Assembly: GCA_032718475.1 (NCBI GenBank)
Contig: JAUCBJ010000717.1
Span: forward strand, 1-39,746
Direction: 5' to 3'
DNA length: 39,746 bases
Source of the DNA: Nemertoderma westbladi
Taxonomy: Eukaryota; Xenacoelomorpha; Nemertodermatida; Nemertodermatidae
Positions 1-11,800 of the stretch are shown here, in pieces (the stretch's first letter is position 1; the number at the start of each line of letters is the position of its first letter). Both the position numbers and the translations under genes were made by a program. The notes under the pieces are model-generated. The model was not told the origin of the DNA. It searched no databases and was given only the letters and a program-made list of their open reading frames with translations.

Positions 1-2189
1 AGGGCTGGAGATAGAATGGACCCTTGTTTTATTCCATTAAGCATAGTGAAACCATTTTCCGATACAAGGCCATTTATGTTTATGAAAAGACGACTAAGCT
101 GATAATAAACAACCAGAATTCTACAGATGTACGGATTGATGACATCGGACATCCTCTGAAACAATTTAATCTGGTCGACTCCGTCATATGCCGCCGAGAT
201 ATCCAGCTGACAAACGTATACTCCAGATCCATGCCTGCGATAATGTTCTATACACTCAAGTACAGCACTGAGAATTACATCACTGCCAATTCCCGATTGA
301 TAAGCCAACTGCTGAGGACTGGGTTCCAGAAAAAGATACTCCCTAAGTAATACTCCTTCGAGTACCTTGCCAAATATGCTGATAGATGATATTGGACGAT
401 ATGACGATGGTGCACAAACATCCTTTTTCTTCCCTTTGTAGATACAGGTGACTACAGTCTCCCCAAAGAAATCAGGCAGGCATCCTAGAGATATGGACTC
501 ATTTAATAACTTTGTTACGTGGTAGCACACAACTTCTTTCTCCGAATATAAAAGGTGCTCTACAGTCATCATCTGCTTGTCTGGGGACTTATTTCTGTTG
601 AGAAGTAAGATTGTCCGTTCAACCAACTTTTCAGAAATGACTGGTGCCTCAGTTTGACTACAAGCTGAACTTAGCTTCTCAAGTAAACTATTTATATTTT
701 TCGGTTGAGAACTGTCCTTTTGTAGCTGATTACATAAATAGTCGGTGAGAGGACCTCTCATGGATTCAGCCGTGGTATCTTTCCGTTTATTATTTACAAA
801 ATTCCAAAATCCACTTGGGTTGTGTCTGTAACTGCCAATTAAATGATCAATGCGCTTGGATAAGTGTTGCTTGGTGAGCCAGTTTTTAAGGTGCCTCGTT
901 GCACGCTTGGAATCTTGAAACATCTGTCCAAAAGTGTCACCCGAATCCTTACCCCTTTCACACCAAATATTATATAACTTTTTAGATGTTTGGCATCTTT
1001 CCAGTAATTTTTTATTTCGCACCCTGATATTGTTCGACTTCTTTTTGTGCTGTTTCTTGGGTATATATTCATAGGCAGTATCATAAAATATTGCTTTCAG
1101 CGAATGACCGTACCAATCTATGTCCCTCTTTGTCCACTTTCGATCAAAACAGGAAACAATGTCCTTTAGCCTATTCAACTTGTGCTCGGTTTCTTGCATA
1201 TACTTAGATAGCTTTTCCTTACTGCACTTTTCCCACGCAAAACGATGTATCCTTTGTACATTTTTTGTTGAAATTTTTTCTTTTTCTTCACGTTTTACTT
1301 CTAGTTTAAAACAAACGAGGACTGGGACATGATCAGAATTATTGTGAACCTCATCCATACCAAAAACGAAGCCTTGATGAATACTATTTGCTCCAGACCT
1401 AGATGTCACTATGTGATCGATGTATGATTTGTTGCGTCCATGAAAAGTTACAGTTGGACCTTGAAAAGCTGAGAATGTGTCCACTGCATGAATACCTTGT
1501 TGCATTAAAAACTCATGAAATATTTTTCCCCTAGCTGATGCATGTTCTCGACTAAAACGCAGTCCCTGCAGAGGCCCAACATCAGCGTTGAAGTCGCCAA
1601 TTAGTATCGGGAGACTATTTGGGTACGACTTTAGGATGTTTGTCAGGCGACCTAAGAAGTCATAAAATTCACTAACTGGTTTACCAGCATCCGGAGCATA
1701 TACATTCAGCACTAACAAATCCAAGTTACCCAAAGTAGCCTTGATACCTATGATGTCATTGCTAGATTCGAGCGGCATAGTGTAGTCAAATAGGTTTTTC
1801 CTAATGAGCAAGCCGACTCCCCCACGAACTACTGCACAATGTTTAGTTTGATGGCCAGGAATATATAGGCATTCATAATTATTTTTAAAGCTTTCACACC
1901 AAATTTTTTCACATTCCGTCCCATCCAACCATAGTTCTTGTATTCCACAAATATCTACATTATGTTCATCCAACAATTTATCGACGTACATCATATTGCT
2001 AAGTGCTCCCCTTACATTAAAAGTCAGGCAGTTCAAATTAGTTTTGGTAACTACAGCAGAATTATTTTCTTTAAAATTGGTGCATTTTGCATCCAAGCCG
2101 GAGCCATTAGAATTGAGCGCTGTAGCACCATCCTGAGCACCAGATCCATCTTTATTGTTAAACACGAATCCTCTTTCTTCTCCCTTCAG
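1..2189 (-). CDS. LINE ORF2: APE-type endonuclease plus reverse transcriptase (partial, no AUG near its start)
   Basis: This frame is open without a stop from 2189 to the window edge. The N-terminal third is an exonuclease/endonuclease/phosphatase domain. In order it shows TFNVRG, the catalytic Glu in GIQELWL, GGVGLLIRK, NVYAPDAG, the Asp/Asn motif GDFNAD, YIDHIV and the closing SDHVPV. After a basic linker the reverse transcriptase begins, with SYRPISSISIFGKVLE, QLDISAAYDGVD (first catalytic Asp) and GIKQGSILSP; the second Asp motif lies off the edge. The protein should nick target DNA and prime reverse transcription there. The frame overlaps the end of ORF1 by 32 nt. Its first in-frame AUGs lie inside the endonuclease, after TFNVRG, so the true start must be non-AUG, come from reinitiation or frameshifting, or have been lost by mutation. 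Confidence 0.88.
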   Translation of the reverse strand, partial: MKGEERGFVFNNKDGSGAQDGATALNSNGSGLDAKCTNFKENNSAVVTKTNLNCLTFNVRGALSNMMYVDKLLDEHNVDICGIQELWLDGTECEKIWCESFKNNYECLYIPGHQTKHCAVVRGGVGLLIRKNLFDYTMPLESSNDIIGIKATLGNLDLLVLNVYAPDAGKPVSEFYDFLGRLTNILKSYPNSLPILIGDFNADVGPLQGLRFSREHASARGKIFHEFLMQQGIHAVDTFSAFQGPTVTFHGRNKSYIDHIVTSRSGANSIHQGFVFGMDEVHNNSDHVPVLVCFKLEVKREEKEKISTKNVQRIHRFAWEKCSKEKLSKYMQETEHKLNRLKDIVSCFDRKWTKRDIDWYGHSLKAIFYDTAYEYIPKKQHKKKSNNIRVRNKKLLERCQTSKKLYNIWCERGKDSGDTFGQMFQDSKRATRHLKNWLTKQHLSKRIDHLIGSYRHNPSGFWNFVNNKRKDTTAESMRGPLTDYLCNQLQKDSSQPKNINSLLEKLSSACSQTEAPVISEKLVERTILLLNRNKSPDKQMMTVEHLLYSEKEVVCYHVTKLLNESISLGCLPDFFGETVVTCIYKGKKKDVCAPSSYRPISSISIFGKVLEGVLLREYLFLEPSPQQLAYQSGIGSDVILSAVLECIEHYRRHGSGVYVCQLDISAAYDGVDQIKLFQRMSDVINPYICRILVVYYQLSRLFININGLVSENGFTMLNGIKQGSILSPA

Positions 2190-5100
2190 TTACCCTATAA
2201 TGATATTGCTTGGGGCTGAAATCTCTTTCTACTGGATAAAGGCAGCTATCCAATTCTACATACTCTGACAAGTCTCTCTCTTTAAAGTCCAATGGAGTAT
2301 TATAAGCAGTTGCGCGTTCTTCCCATCTAACACAAGTGATACCATCTGGCCAGAAAGATGGCTCCAAAAGATCTTGTTTACAGTTTCTCTCCATAATGAG
2401 CTTCATGTTTTTAATTCCATCAAAGATTCTTGTGGTTATACGGTGAATACGTGCCCCGCGATGTTCTACATAGGCGACAATGTCTTCCTCTGTATGTTTG
2501 CAGTTGATACCATTTACAAAAAACACCTGTGATTCAAGTTGTTTTCTGCCATTATTTGAATTCCCCTTTTCTCTATGTGAGTCGTTTTCTTTTCTCTTAA
2601 CATCATGTTTATCCATATCCCTACATGAAAAGTTGGTCTTTAAATCTTTGTTCTTTGTTTCCATTTTATTATTCACTGTGACATTAATTGTGTTCAAATG
2701 TTGTTGTTTTGGAAGAGAGCTGGATTTTGTATTTGTAACACTTTCGGTACTTTCAGTCTGTTTTATCTCTGGAAAAGTGTACCTGTTAGAGACTGGTATC
2801 TGAAATGCGTGACTTCCGTTTTGATTAATGAAGTTAACGCGTTTCCTTGTGCAATTCTTTGACTTGACTATGGTATATTCCGGTTCTTTCTTCCCAAAGG
2901 TATCAAGAACCTCATTATCTGTATCACCTATGGAATCAATCACTATGAAACAGTCATCTTGGGATCCCTTGATTGATGCTTGACATACATTCTGAGCAAT
3001 AGTTACACTTGTAATTGGTTTTTCTTTCATAGGCTGTGTCTGATTGTTATCTTTAGTACTCTCAACTTGTTGTTCAGCATTCCCTTTGATCAATTTTGTT
3101 AATGTTTCCATCTGATACTGAAGGACGTTTCTCAGCCGTCTTTCATGCTCTAATTCTTCACGTAGAAAACCCACTTCTTGCTTTAATGATGTTATATGAG
3201 TCTCTGTCTGGCTGAGTCTACCTTGGAGTACGGCAGAGGAATTTATACATTCCTGATGGACATCCTCCAGAGTTGTGGACCCATCACTGTTGAGCTCCTT
3301 CCTTTTAAGCCGGCGCTTGCAGCATTCTGTGAAATTGTTTGATTCTTTGCATTTGTAGATCTCATAAATGTCAGTGACCAGCTCCTTTAGTGCCGCCCTG
3401 GATCGTAGCTGCAATGTGACAGAGTTTGTTGGGGACATTAAAGATTTTATGTCAGTAAAAAATTGACTTCTCAAAACATTACATTCTTCAGTTGTGTACG
3501 TTTTCATCATCTGTTTAATCGCAAATTGTCGCGGTTGTTGCATGATCTGATGAAAAATTGATCCATCCGAAGTATTAATATGATTATTTTTCTGCTTATA
3601 TCCAGGGTCTTCAGTGGAGTCAAAGGAACTTGTTTCCTGGTTTCCCAATGAATTTTGTAGTCGCTTAGTAGAAACCGAATCCATACTTAGACAGAAATTC
3701 TCCTTATTTTTATCGAAAGTATTTTGATATCTTTTTTCTCCTCGTTGTATCTGAGAAAAACTAAAGATACCTGCAGATTCAATTAGTTTGCATTCTGTCA
3801 GGCATTCAAGAATCCACTTGCGTGCTTTCGCACTATCAAACACCACATCTGGGAGAACAACAGTATTTAAACCGCAGGCTAGAGCATAGTAGCACACAAA
3901 AACTCCACAATCAATACTGTTTCTTTGTTTCGTGAATTTCCTTGTCGAGACAGCTGAAAACCAAATTTTTTTGTGTCTTTCTTCCGTTTCAGGAGACAGT
4001 TCATCAATTAATGCCAACAGTTTGAAGATTTCCTCAGTAGTGGCTGTAGGTACATTTATATTTAGTGAATCAATACATTCAACTTGCCTGGTCAGGGTAT
4101 CAGCTATATGAAGTATAAAATGATTGCTCTGACATTCCGGGAAGAAAATATATCTTGGTTGAAGACCATCAGTATTAAATTTTCCATAATAAGCCTTTGC
4201 AATATACTTCACAGCACTTAAATTATCGTAGACTCGTGTCCCTTCAACCCAGTCCAAAGATTGTAATTTAGTTGTAAGACAGCAACTAACGTAGGAAGTG
4301 TGAGGAATGTTTCGTTCAACTAAACTTAGAAACCCCTCAAGTATGGAGTCAGTTAGCCAATCTCGGGTGTTAAGGAGATTTAAATCTGCAACTGATTGAA
4401 GAACAAGTCCCCTAGTACCAGGCTTAGCATCAGAACAACATTGCAAATAATCCTTAATTGCCTTTGAGTTGTCATGTCGAAAATTTGATTGACTACAGGG
4501 ATAGACTTCTACGTGACAGGCTTGATTGAAATTCTTTGATCCCTCTACCAAGGCAGTTTCATGTTTCTCTTGATTTCCGGGACACTTACCAGCATAATGC
4601 GATGGCTGAAATGGAGCCACACCTGGGTCTAGTTGGTGTTGGTTTGATTTGTTTGCGCTCAAATTGGAAATCTCATACGAAATCTGATCCAGTGAACCAG
4701 AGACCAGCTCCCCATCCGGCTCCACCACAGCCCGATCCAATCCCAGATTTGTCGACCCAGAAGGTGAACCCTCGACCGGAGGAGAAGGAGGGTTGGATCC
4801 CGGAGATGGCGACCCGGAAGGTGAACTCTCAACTGGAGGAGATGGAGAAGGAGGGTTGGATCCCGGAGACGGCGACCCGGAAGGTGAACCCTCGACTGGA
4901 GGAGAAGCAGGGTTGGATCGCGGAGATGGCGACCCGGAAACGGAACCCTCGACTGGAGGAGAATGAGGGTTGGATCCCGGAGACGGCGACCCGGAAGGTG
5001 AACCCTCAACTGGAGGAGAAGGAGGGTTGGATCCCGGAGATGGCGACCCGGAAGGTGAACCCTCGACTGGAGGAGAAGGAGGGTTGAATCCCGGAGATGG

Positions 5101-5745
5101 CGACCCGGAAGGTGAACCCTCGACTGGAGGAGATGGAGAAGGAGGGTTGGATCCCGGAGATGGCGACCCGGAAGCTGAACCCTCGACTGGAGGAGAAGGA
5201 GAATTGGATCCCGGAGATGGCGACCCGGAAGGTGAGCCCTCGACCGGAGGAGAAGGAGGGTTGGATCCCGGAGATGGCGACCCGGAAGCTGAACCCTCGA
5301 CTGGAGGAGGAGGGTTGGATACCGGAGTCGGCGACCCGCAAGGTACCGGTATCTTCCTTAATCTCCAAGATCCGTCGTCTGCCAGATCCTCTATCTTATA
5401 GGGGTCAGCGGAGTGATCCTTCTTGACAGTTAACTGGGGAACACTTTCTGTGTTCTTGGGATCTCCGGGTTTACCCAATACTGGTAGTCCTACCTTGTGG
5501 TTATACACAGCCGATTTCCTCCTAAGGCCATCTGGTACCGTAACCGGTTGGCCTACCGATAACGATTGTCTCCGCTTTAAATCCGCCGATTTACTTGAGG
5601 TAACAGAGCTGTTTGCTTTTTTACCGGAGTTAGAGCAGAGGCCGCGTTTATTTGGCGCACAGTTTGTACATTTCCTTTGGTCGTTAACGCAGCTGCATTT
5701 ATTGCAACGTCCCCTTGTAGCGGAACAGACGCAGCAAGGTGCCAT
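2158..5745 (-). CDS. LINE ORF1: Cys cluster, Pro/Ser repeats, Ulp1-like cysteine protease, coiled coil, RRM-like end
   Basis: This 1195-residue protein is intact. Residues 4-37 hold nine cysteines (CCVC, CNKCSC, CTNC and one more) and may bind zinc or nucleic acid. Residues about 145-330 are a 19-residue repeat of PPVEGSPSGSPSPGSNPPS type, encoded by 57-bp DNA repeats. Residues about 445-650 resemble a C48/Ulp1 protease, with His542 (NHFIL), Asp559 (CIDSLN), Gln607 and the nucleophile Cys613 in NSIDCGVFVC, so the catalytic set looks complete. A predicted coiled coil covers about 838-892. Residues about 1073-1141 (FFVNGINC to FWPDGITCVRW) resemble the RRM-like C-terminal domain of other LINE ORF1 proteins. 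The likely role is RNA binding and particle assembly. The protease could act on SUMO or ubiquitin-like conjugates or process the ORF product; this is inference. The start is the first Met, just before the Cys cluster. Confidence 0.85.
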   Translation of the reverse strand: MAPCCVCSATRGRCNKCSCVNDQRKCTNCAPNKRGLCSNSGKKANSSVTSSKSADLKRRQSLSVGQPVTVPDGLRRKSAVYNHKVGLPVLGKPGDPKNTESVPQLTVKKDHSADPYKIEDLADDGSWRLRKIPVPCGSPTPVSNPPPPVEGSASGSPSPGSNPPSPPVEGSPSGSPSPGSNSPSPPVEGSASGSPSPGSNPPSPSPPVEGSPSGSPSPGFNPPSPPVEGSPSGSPSPGSNPPSPPVEGSPSGSPSPGSNPHSPPVEGSVSGSPSPRSNPASPPVEGSPSGSPSPGSNPPSPSPPVESSPSGSPSPGSNPPSPPVEGSPSGSTNLGLDRAVVEPDGELVSGSLDQISYEISNLSANKSNQHQLDPGVAPFQPSHYAGKCPGNQEKHETALVEGSKNFNQACHVEVYPCSQSNFRHDNSKAIKDYLQCCSDAKPGTRGLVLQSVADLNLLNTRDWLTDSILEGFLSLVERNIPHTSYVSCCLTTKLQSLDWVEGTRVYDNLSAVKYIAKAYYGKFNTDGLQPRYIFFPECQSNHFILHIADTLTRQVECIDSLNINVPTATTEEIFKLLALIDELSPETEERHKKIWFSAVSTRKFTKQRNSIDCGVFVCYYALACGLNTVVLPDVVFDSAKARKWILECLTECKLIESAGIFSFSQIQRGEKRYQNTFDKNKENFCLSMDSVSTKRLQNSLGNQETSSFDSTEDPGYKQKNNHINTSDGSIFHQIMQQPRQFAIKQMMKTYTTEECNVLRSQFFTDIKSLMSPTNSVTLQLRSRAALKELVTDIYEIYKCKESNNFTECCKRRLKRKELNSDGSTTLEDVHQECINSSAVLQGRLSQTETHITSLKQEVGFLREELEHERRLRNVLQYQMETLTKLIKGNAEQQVESTKDNNQTQPMKEKPITSVTIAQNVCQASIKGSQDDCFIVIDSIGDTDNEVLDTFGKKEPEYTIVKSKNCTRKRVNFINQNGSHAFQIPVSNRYTFPEIKQTESTESVTNTKSSSLPKQQHLNTINVTVNNKMETKNKDLKTNFSCRDMDKHDVKRKENDSHREKGNSNNGRKQLESQVFFVNGINCKHTEEDIVAYVEHRGARIHRITTRIFDGIKNMKLIMERNCKQDLLEPSFWPDGITCVRWEERATAYNTPLDFKERDLSEYVELDSCLYPVERDFSPKQYHYRVTEGRRKRIRV
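4765..5325 (-). repeat. 57-bp in-frame tandem repeat inside LINE ORF1
   Basis: About ten units of 57 bp (19 codons), with a few 63-bp variants carrying an extra Ser-Pro pair, encode the Pro/Ser/Gly-rich part of ORF1. Unit length is a multiple of three, so copy-number changes keep the frame. All six frames stay fairly open here, which creates spurious open frames on both strands. Confidence 0.9.
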
Positions 5746-5863
5746 AATAATCTCACGATATTGATAGGTTATAATATTTCAGCAGTATTAGTACGAAATT
5801 AGGGTATGTACCGGTACGTTACTCAATGTGTCTGTTAGGACGGCAGTATGTACTGTAAACAAA
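5746..5863. other. Short spacer, probable LINE 5' UTR
   Basis: AT-rich single-copy sequence lies between the ORF1 start and the 33/37-bp array. I see no gene. It probably contains the 5' UTR and 5' boundary of the LINE, but no target-site duplication could be identified to fix that boundary. Confidence 0.4.
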
Positions 5864-8800
5864 TGGAATATTATTTAGTACAAGCGAGAGTGTAGATGGG
5901 TGGAATATTATTTAGTACAAGCGAGAGTGTAGATGGGTGGAATATTATTTAGTACAAGTAAGAGTGTAGATGGGTGGAATATTATTTAGTACAAGCGGGA
6001 GTGTAGATGGGTGGAATATTATTTAGTACAAGCGAGAGTGTAGATGGGTGGAATATTATTTAGTACAAGCGAGAGTGTAGATGGGTGGAATATTATTTAG
6101 TACAAGCGAGAGTGTAGATGGGTGGAATATTATTTAGTACAAGCGAGAGTGTAGATGGGTGGAATATTATTTAGTACAAGAGTGTAGATGGGTGGAATAT
6201 TATTTAGTACAAGAGTGTAGATGGGTGGAATATTATTTAGTACAAGCGAGAGTGTAGATGGGTGGAATATTATTTAGTACAAGCGAGAGTGTAGATGGGT
6301 GGAATATTATTTAGTACAAGAGTGTAGATGGGTGGAATATTATTTAGTACAAGCGAGAGTGTAGATGGGTGGAATATTATTTAGTACAAGAGTACTGTAG
6401 ATGGGTGGAATATTATTTAGTACAAGCGAGAGTGTAGATGGGTGGAATATTATTTAGTACAAGAGTGTAGATGGGTGGAATATTATTTAGTACAAGCGAG
6501 AGTGTAGATGGGTGGAATATTATTTAGTACAAGCGGGAGTGTAGATGGGTGGAATATTATTTAGTACAAGCGAGAGTGTAGATGGGTGGAATATTATTTA
6601 GTACAAGAGTGTAGATGGGGGGAATATTATTTAGTACAAGCGAGAGTGTAGATGGGTGGAATATTATTTAGTACAAGAGTGTAGATGGGTGGAATATTAT
6701 TTAGTACAAGCGAGAGTGTAGATGGGTGGAACATTATTTAGTACAAGAGTGTAGATGGGTGGAATATTATTTAGTACAAGTAAGAGTGTAGATGGGTGGA
6801 ACATTATTTAGTACAAGCGAGAGTGTAGATGGGTGGAATATTATTTAGTACAAGAGTGTAGATGGGTGGAATATTATTTAGTACAAGAGTGTAGATGGGT
6901 GGAATATTATTTAGTACAAGCGAGAGTGTAGATGGGTGGAATATTATTTAGTACAAGCGAGAGTGTAGATGGGTGGAATATTATTTAGTGCAAGCGAGAG
7001 TGTAGATGGGTGGAATATTATTTAGTACAAGCGAGAGTGTAGATGGGTGGAATATTATTTAGTACAAGCGAGAGAGTAGATGGGTGGAATATTATTTAGT
7101 ACAAGTAAGAGTGTAGATGGGTGGAATATTATTTAGTACAAGAGTGTAGATGGGTGGAATATTATTTAGTACAAGAGTGTAGATGGGTGGAATATTATTT
7201 AGTACAAGCGAGAGTGTAGATGGGTGGAATATTATTTAGTACAAGCGAGAGTGTAGATGGGTGGAATATTATTTAGTACAAGCGAGAGTGTAGATGGGTG
7301 GAATATTATTTAGTGCAAGCGAGAGTGTAGATGGGTGGAATATTATTTAGTACAAGCAAGAGTGTAGATGGGTGGAATATTATTTAGTACAAGCGAGAGT
7401 GTAGATGGGTGGAATATTATTTAGTACAAGCGAGAGTGTAGATGGGTGGAATATTATTTAGTACAAGCGAGAGTGTAGATGGGTGGAATATTATTTAGTA
7501 CAAGCGAGAGTGTAGATGGGTGGAATATTATTTAGTACAAGCGAGAGTGTAGATGGGTGGAATATTATTTAGTACAAGAGTGTAGATGGGGGGAATATTA
7601 TTTAGTACAAGTAAGAGTGTAGATGGGTGGAATATTATTTAGTACAAGCGAGAGTGTAGATGGGTGGAATATTATTTAGTACAAGAGTGTAGATGGGTGG
7701 AATATTATTTAGTACAAGAGTGTAGATGGGTGGAATATTATTTAGTACAAGTAAGAGTGTAGATGGGTGGAACATTATTTAGTACAAGCGAGAGTGTAGA
7801 TGGGTGGAATATTATTTAGTACAAGAGTGTAGATGGGTGGAATATTATTTAGTACAAGCGAGAGTGTAGATGGGTGGAATATTATTTAGTACGAGCGAGA
7901 GTGTAGATGGGTGGAATATTATTTAGTACAAGAGTGTAGATGGGTGGAATATTATTTAGTACAAGCGAGAGTGTAGATGGGTGGAATATTATTTAGTACA
8001 AGAGTGTAGATGGGTGGAATATTATTTAGTACAAGCGAGAGTGTAGATGGGTGGAATATTATTTAGTACAAGCGAGAGTGTAGATGGGTGGAATATTATT
8101 TAGTACAAGAGTGTAGATGGGTGGAATATTATTTAGTACAAGAGTGTAGATGGGTGGAATATTATTTAGTACAAGAGTGTAGATGGGTGGAATATTATTT
8201 AGTACAAGAGTGTAGATGGGTGGAATATTATTTAGTACAAGAGTGTAGATGGGTGGAATATTATTTAGTACAAGAGTGTAGATGGGTGGAATATTATTTA
8301 GTACAAGAGTGTAGATGGGTGGAATATTATTTAGTACAAGAGTGTAGATGGGTGGAATATTATTTAGTACAAGAGTGTAGATGGGTGGAATATTATTTAG
8401 TACAAGAGTGTAGATGGGTGGAATATTATTTAGTACAAGCGAGAGTGTAGATGGGTGGAATATTATTTAGTACAAGCGAGAGTGTAGATGGGTGGAATAT
8501 TATTTAGTACAAGAGTGTAGATGGGTGGAATATTATTTAGTACAAGAGTGTAGATGGGTGGAATATTATTTAGTACAAGAGTGTAGATGGGTGGAATATT
8601 ATTTAGTACAAGAGTGTAGATGGGTGGAATATTATTTAGTACAAGAGTGTAGATGGGTGGAATATTATTTAGTACAAGCGAGAGTGTAGATGGGTGGAAT
8701 ATTATTTAGTACAAGCGAGAGTGTAGATGGGTGGAATATTATTTAGTATAAGTAAGAGTGTAGATGGGTGGAACATTATTTAGTACAAGCGAGAGTGTAG

Positions 8801-11800
8801 ATGGGTGGAATATTATTTAGTACAAGAGTGTAGATGGGTGGAATATTATTTAGTACAAGCGAGAGTGTAGATGGGTGGAATATTATTTAGTACAAGAGTG
8901 TAGATGGGTGGAATATTATTTAGTACAAGTAAGAGTGTAGATGGGTGGAACATTATTTAGTACAAGCGAGAGTGTAGATGGGTGGAATATTATTTAGTAC
9001 AAGTAAGAGTGTAGATGGGTGGAATATTATTTAGTACAAGTAAGAGTGTAGATGGGTGGAACATTATTTAGTACAAGCGAGAGTGTAGATGGGTGGAATA
9101 TTATTTAGTACAAGAGTGTAGATGGGTGGAATATTATTTAGTACAAGCGAGAGTGTAGATGGGTGGAATATTATTTAGTACAAGAGTGTAGATGGGTGGA
9201 ATATTATTTAGTACAAGTAAGAGTGTAGATGGGTGGAACATTATTTAGTACAAGCGAGAGTGTAGATGGGTGGAATATTATTTAGTACAAGTAAGAGTGT
9301 AGATGGGTGGAATATTATTTAGTACAAGTAAGAGTGTAGATGGGTGGAACATTATTTAGTACAAGCGAGAGTGTAGATGGGTGGAGTATTATTTAGTACA
9401 AGCGAGAGTGTAGATGGGTGGAATATTATTTAGTACAAGAGTGTAGATGGGTGGAATATTATTTAGTACAAGCGAGAGTGTAGATGGGTGGAACATTATT
9501 TAGTACAAGAGTGTAGATGGGTGGAATATTATTTAGTACAAGAGTGGAGATGGGTGGAATATTATTTAGTACAAGCAAGAGTGTAGATGGGTGGAATATT
9601 ATTTAGTACAAGAGTGTAGATGGGTGGAATATTATTTAGTACAAGAGTGTAGATGGGTGGAATATTATTTAGTACAAGCGAGAGTGTAGATGGGTGGAAT
9701 ATTATTTAGTACAAGAAAGAGTGTAGATGGGTGGAACATTATTTAGTACAAGAGTGTAGATGGGTGGAATATTATTTAGTACAAGAGTGTAGATGGGTGG
9801 AATATTATTTAGAACAAGCGAGAGTGTAGATGGGTGGAATATTATTTAGTACAAGAGTGTAGATGGGTGGAATATTATTTAGTACAAGAGTGTAGATGGG
9901 TGGAATATTATTTAGAACAAGCGAGAGTGTAGATGGGTGGAATATTATTTAGTACAAGCGAGAGTGTAGATGGGTGGAACATTATTTAGTACAAGCGAGA
10001 GTGTAGATGGGTGGAATATTATTTAGTACAAGTAAGAGTGTAGATGGGTGGAATATTATTTAGTACAAGCGAGAGTGTAGATGGGTGGAATATTATTTAG
10101 TACAAGCGAGAGTGTAGATGGGTGGAATATTATTTAGTACAAGTAAGAGTGTAGATGGGTGGAATATTATTTAGTACAAGCGAGAGTGTAGATGGGTGGA
10201 ATATTATTTAGTACAAGCGAGAGTGTAGATGGGTGGAATATTATTTAGTACAAGCGAGAGTGTAGATGGGTGGAATATTATTTAGTACAAGAGTGTAGAT
10301 GGGTGGAATATTATTTAGTACAAGCGAGAGTGTAGATGGGTGGAATATTATTTAGTACAAGTAAGAGTGTAGATGGGTGGAATATTATTTAGTACAAGTA
10401 AGAGTGTAGATGGGTGGAATATTATTTAGTACAAGCGAGAGTGTAGATGGGTGGAATATTATTTAGTACAAGCGAGAGTGTAGATGGGTGGAATATTATT
10501 TAGTACAAGCGAGAGTGTAGATGGGTGGAATATTATTTAGTACAAGCGAGAGTGTAGATGGGTGGAATATTATTTAGTACAAGCGAGAGTGTAGATGGGT
10601 GGAATATTATTTAGTACGAGCGAGAGTGTAGATGGGTGGAATATTATTTAGTACGAGCGAGAGTGTAGATGGGTGGAATATTATTTAGTACAAGCGAGAG
10701 TGTAGATGGGTGGAATATTATTTAGTACAAGTAAGAGTGTAGATGGGTGGAATATTATTTAGTACAAGCGAGAGTGTAGATGGGTGGAATATTATTTAGT
10801 ACAAGCGAGAGTGTAGATGGGTGGAATATTATTTAGTACAAGTAAGAGTGTAGATGGGTGGAATATTATTTAGTACAAGCGAGAGTGTAGATGGGTGGAA
10901 TATTATTTAGTACAAGTAAGAGTGTAGATGGGTGGAATATTATTTAGTACAAGCGAGAGTGTAGATGGGTGGAATATTATTTAGTACAAGCGAGAGTGTA
11001 GATGGGTGGAATATTATTTAGTACAAGTAAGAGTGTAGATGGGTGGAATATTATTTAGTACAAGCGAGAGTGTAGATGGGTGGAATATTATTTAGTACAA
11101 GTAAGAGTGTAGATGGGTGGAATATTATTTAGTACAAGCGAGAGTGTAGATGGGTGGAATATTATTTAGTACAAGTAAGAGTGTAGATGGGTGGAATATT
11201 ATTTAGTACAAGCGAGAGTGTAGATGGGTGGAATATTATTTAGTACAAGTAAGAGTGTAGATGGGTGGAATATTATTTAGTACAAGCGAGAGTGTAGATG
11301 GGTGGAATATTATTTAGTACAAGTAAGAGTGTAGATGGGTGGAATATTATTTAGTACAAGCGAGAGTGTAGATGGGTGGAATATTATTTAGTACAAGCGA
11401 GAGTGTAGATGGGTGGAATATTATTTAGTACAAGTAAGAGTGTAGATGGGTGGAATATTATTTAGTACAAGCGAGAGTGTAGATGGGTGGAATATTATTT
11501 AGTACGAGCGAGAGTGTAGATGGGTGGAATATTATTTAGTACAAGCGAGAGTGTAGATGGGTGGAATATTATTTAGTACAAGCGAGAGTGTAGATGGGTG
11601 GAATATTATTTAGTACAAGTAAGAGTGTAGATGGGTGGAATATTATTTAGTACAAGCGAGAGTGTAGATGGGTGGAATATTATTTAGTACAAGCGAGAGT
11701 GTAGATGGGTGGAATATTATTTAGTACAAGTAAGAGTGTAGATGGGTGGAATATTATTTAGTACAAGCGAGAGTGTAGATGGGTGGAATATTATTTAGTA

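Larger units (their letters stand above)
1..5800 (-). mobile_element. Non-LTR retrotransposon (LINE), two ORFs, 3' part outside window
   Basis: Two consecutive minus-strand open frames (ORF1 2158-5745, ORF2 1-2189) have the order expected of a LINE. ORF1 is a long accessory protein and ORF2 carries an APE-type endonuclease followed by a reverse transcriptase. Neither frame has an internal stop or frameshift in the visible part, which suggests a young copy. The 3' part, including the RT active site, RT C-terminus, 3' UTR and tail, lies beyond the left edge. The 5' end is not sharply defined: about 115 bp separates the ORF1 start from the 33/37-bp array and probably holds a short 5' UTR. The clade cannot be fixed from the partial RT; it belongs to the APE-endonuclease LINEs. 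Confidence 0.9.

Noticed and set aside
4536-5426. Plus-strand open frames of repetitive EGWIPEMATRKVNP or GDPEGEPSTGGEGG type
   Set aside because: They are antisense shadows of the 57-bp coding repeats of LINE ORF1.
8088-8689. Plus-strand frames of EYYLVQECRWV repeats
   Set aside because: Runs of the 33-bp unit (11 codons) stay open by chance and end at each 37-bp unit.
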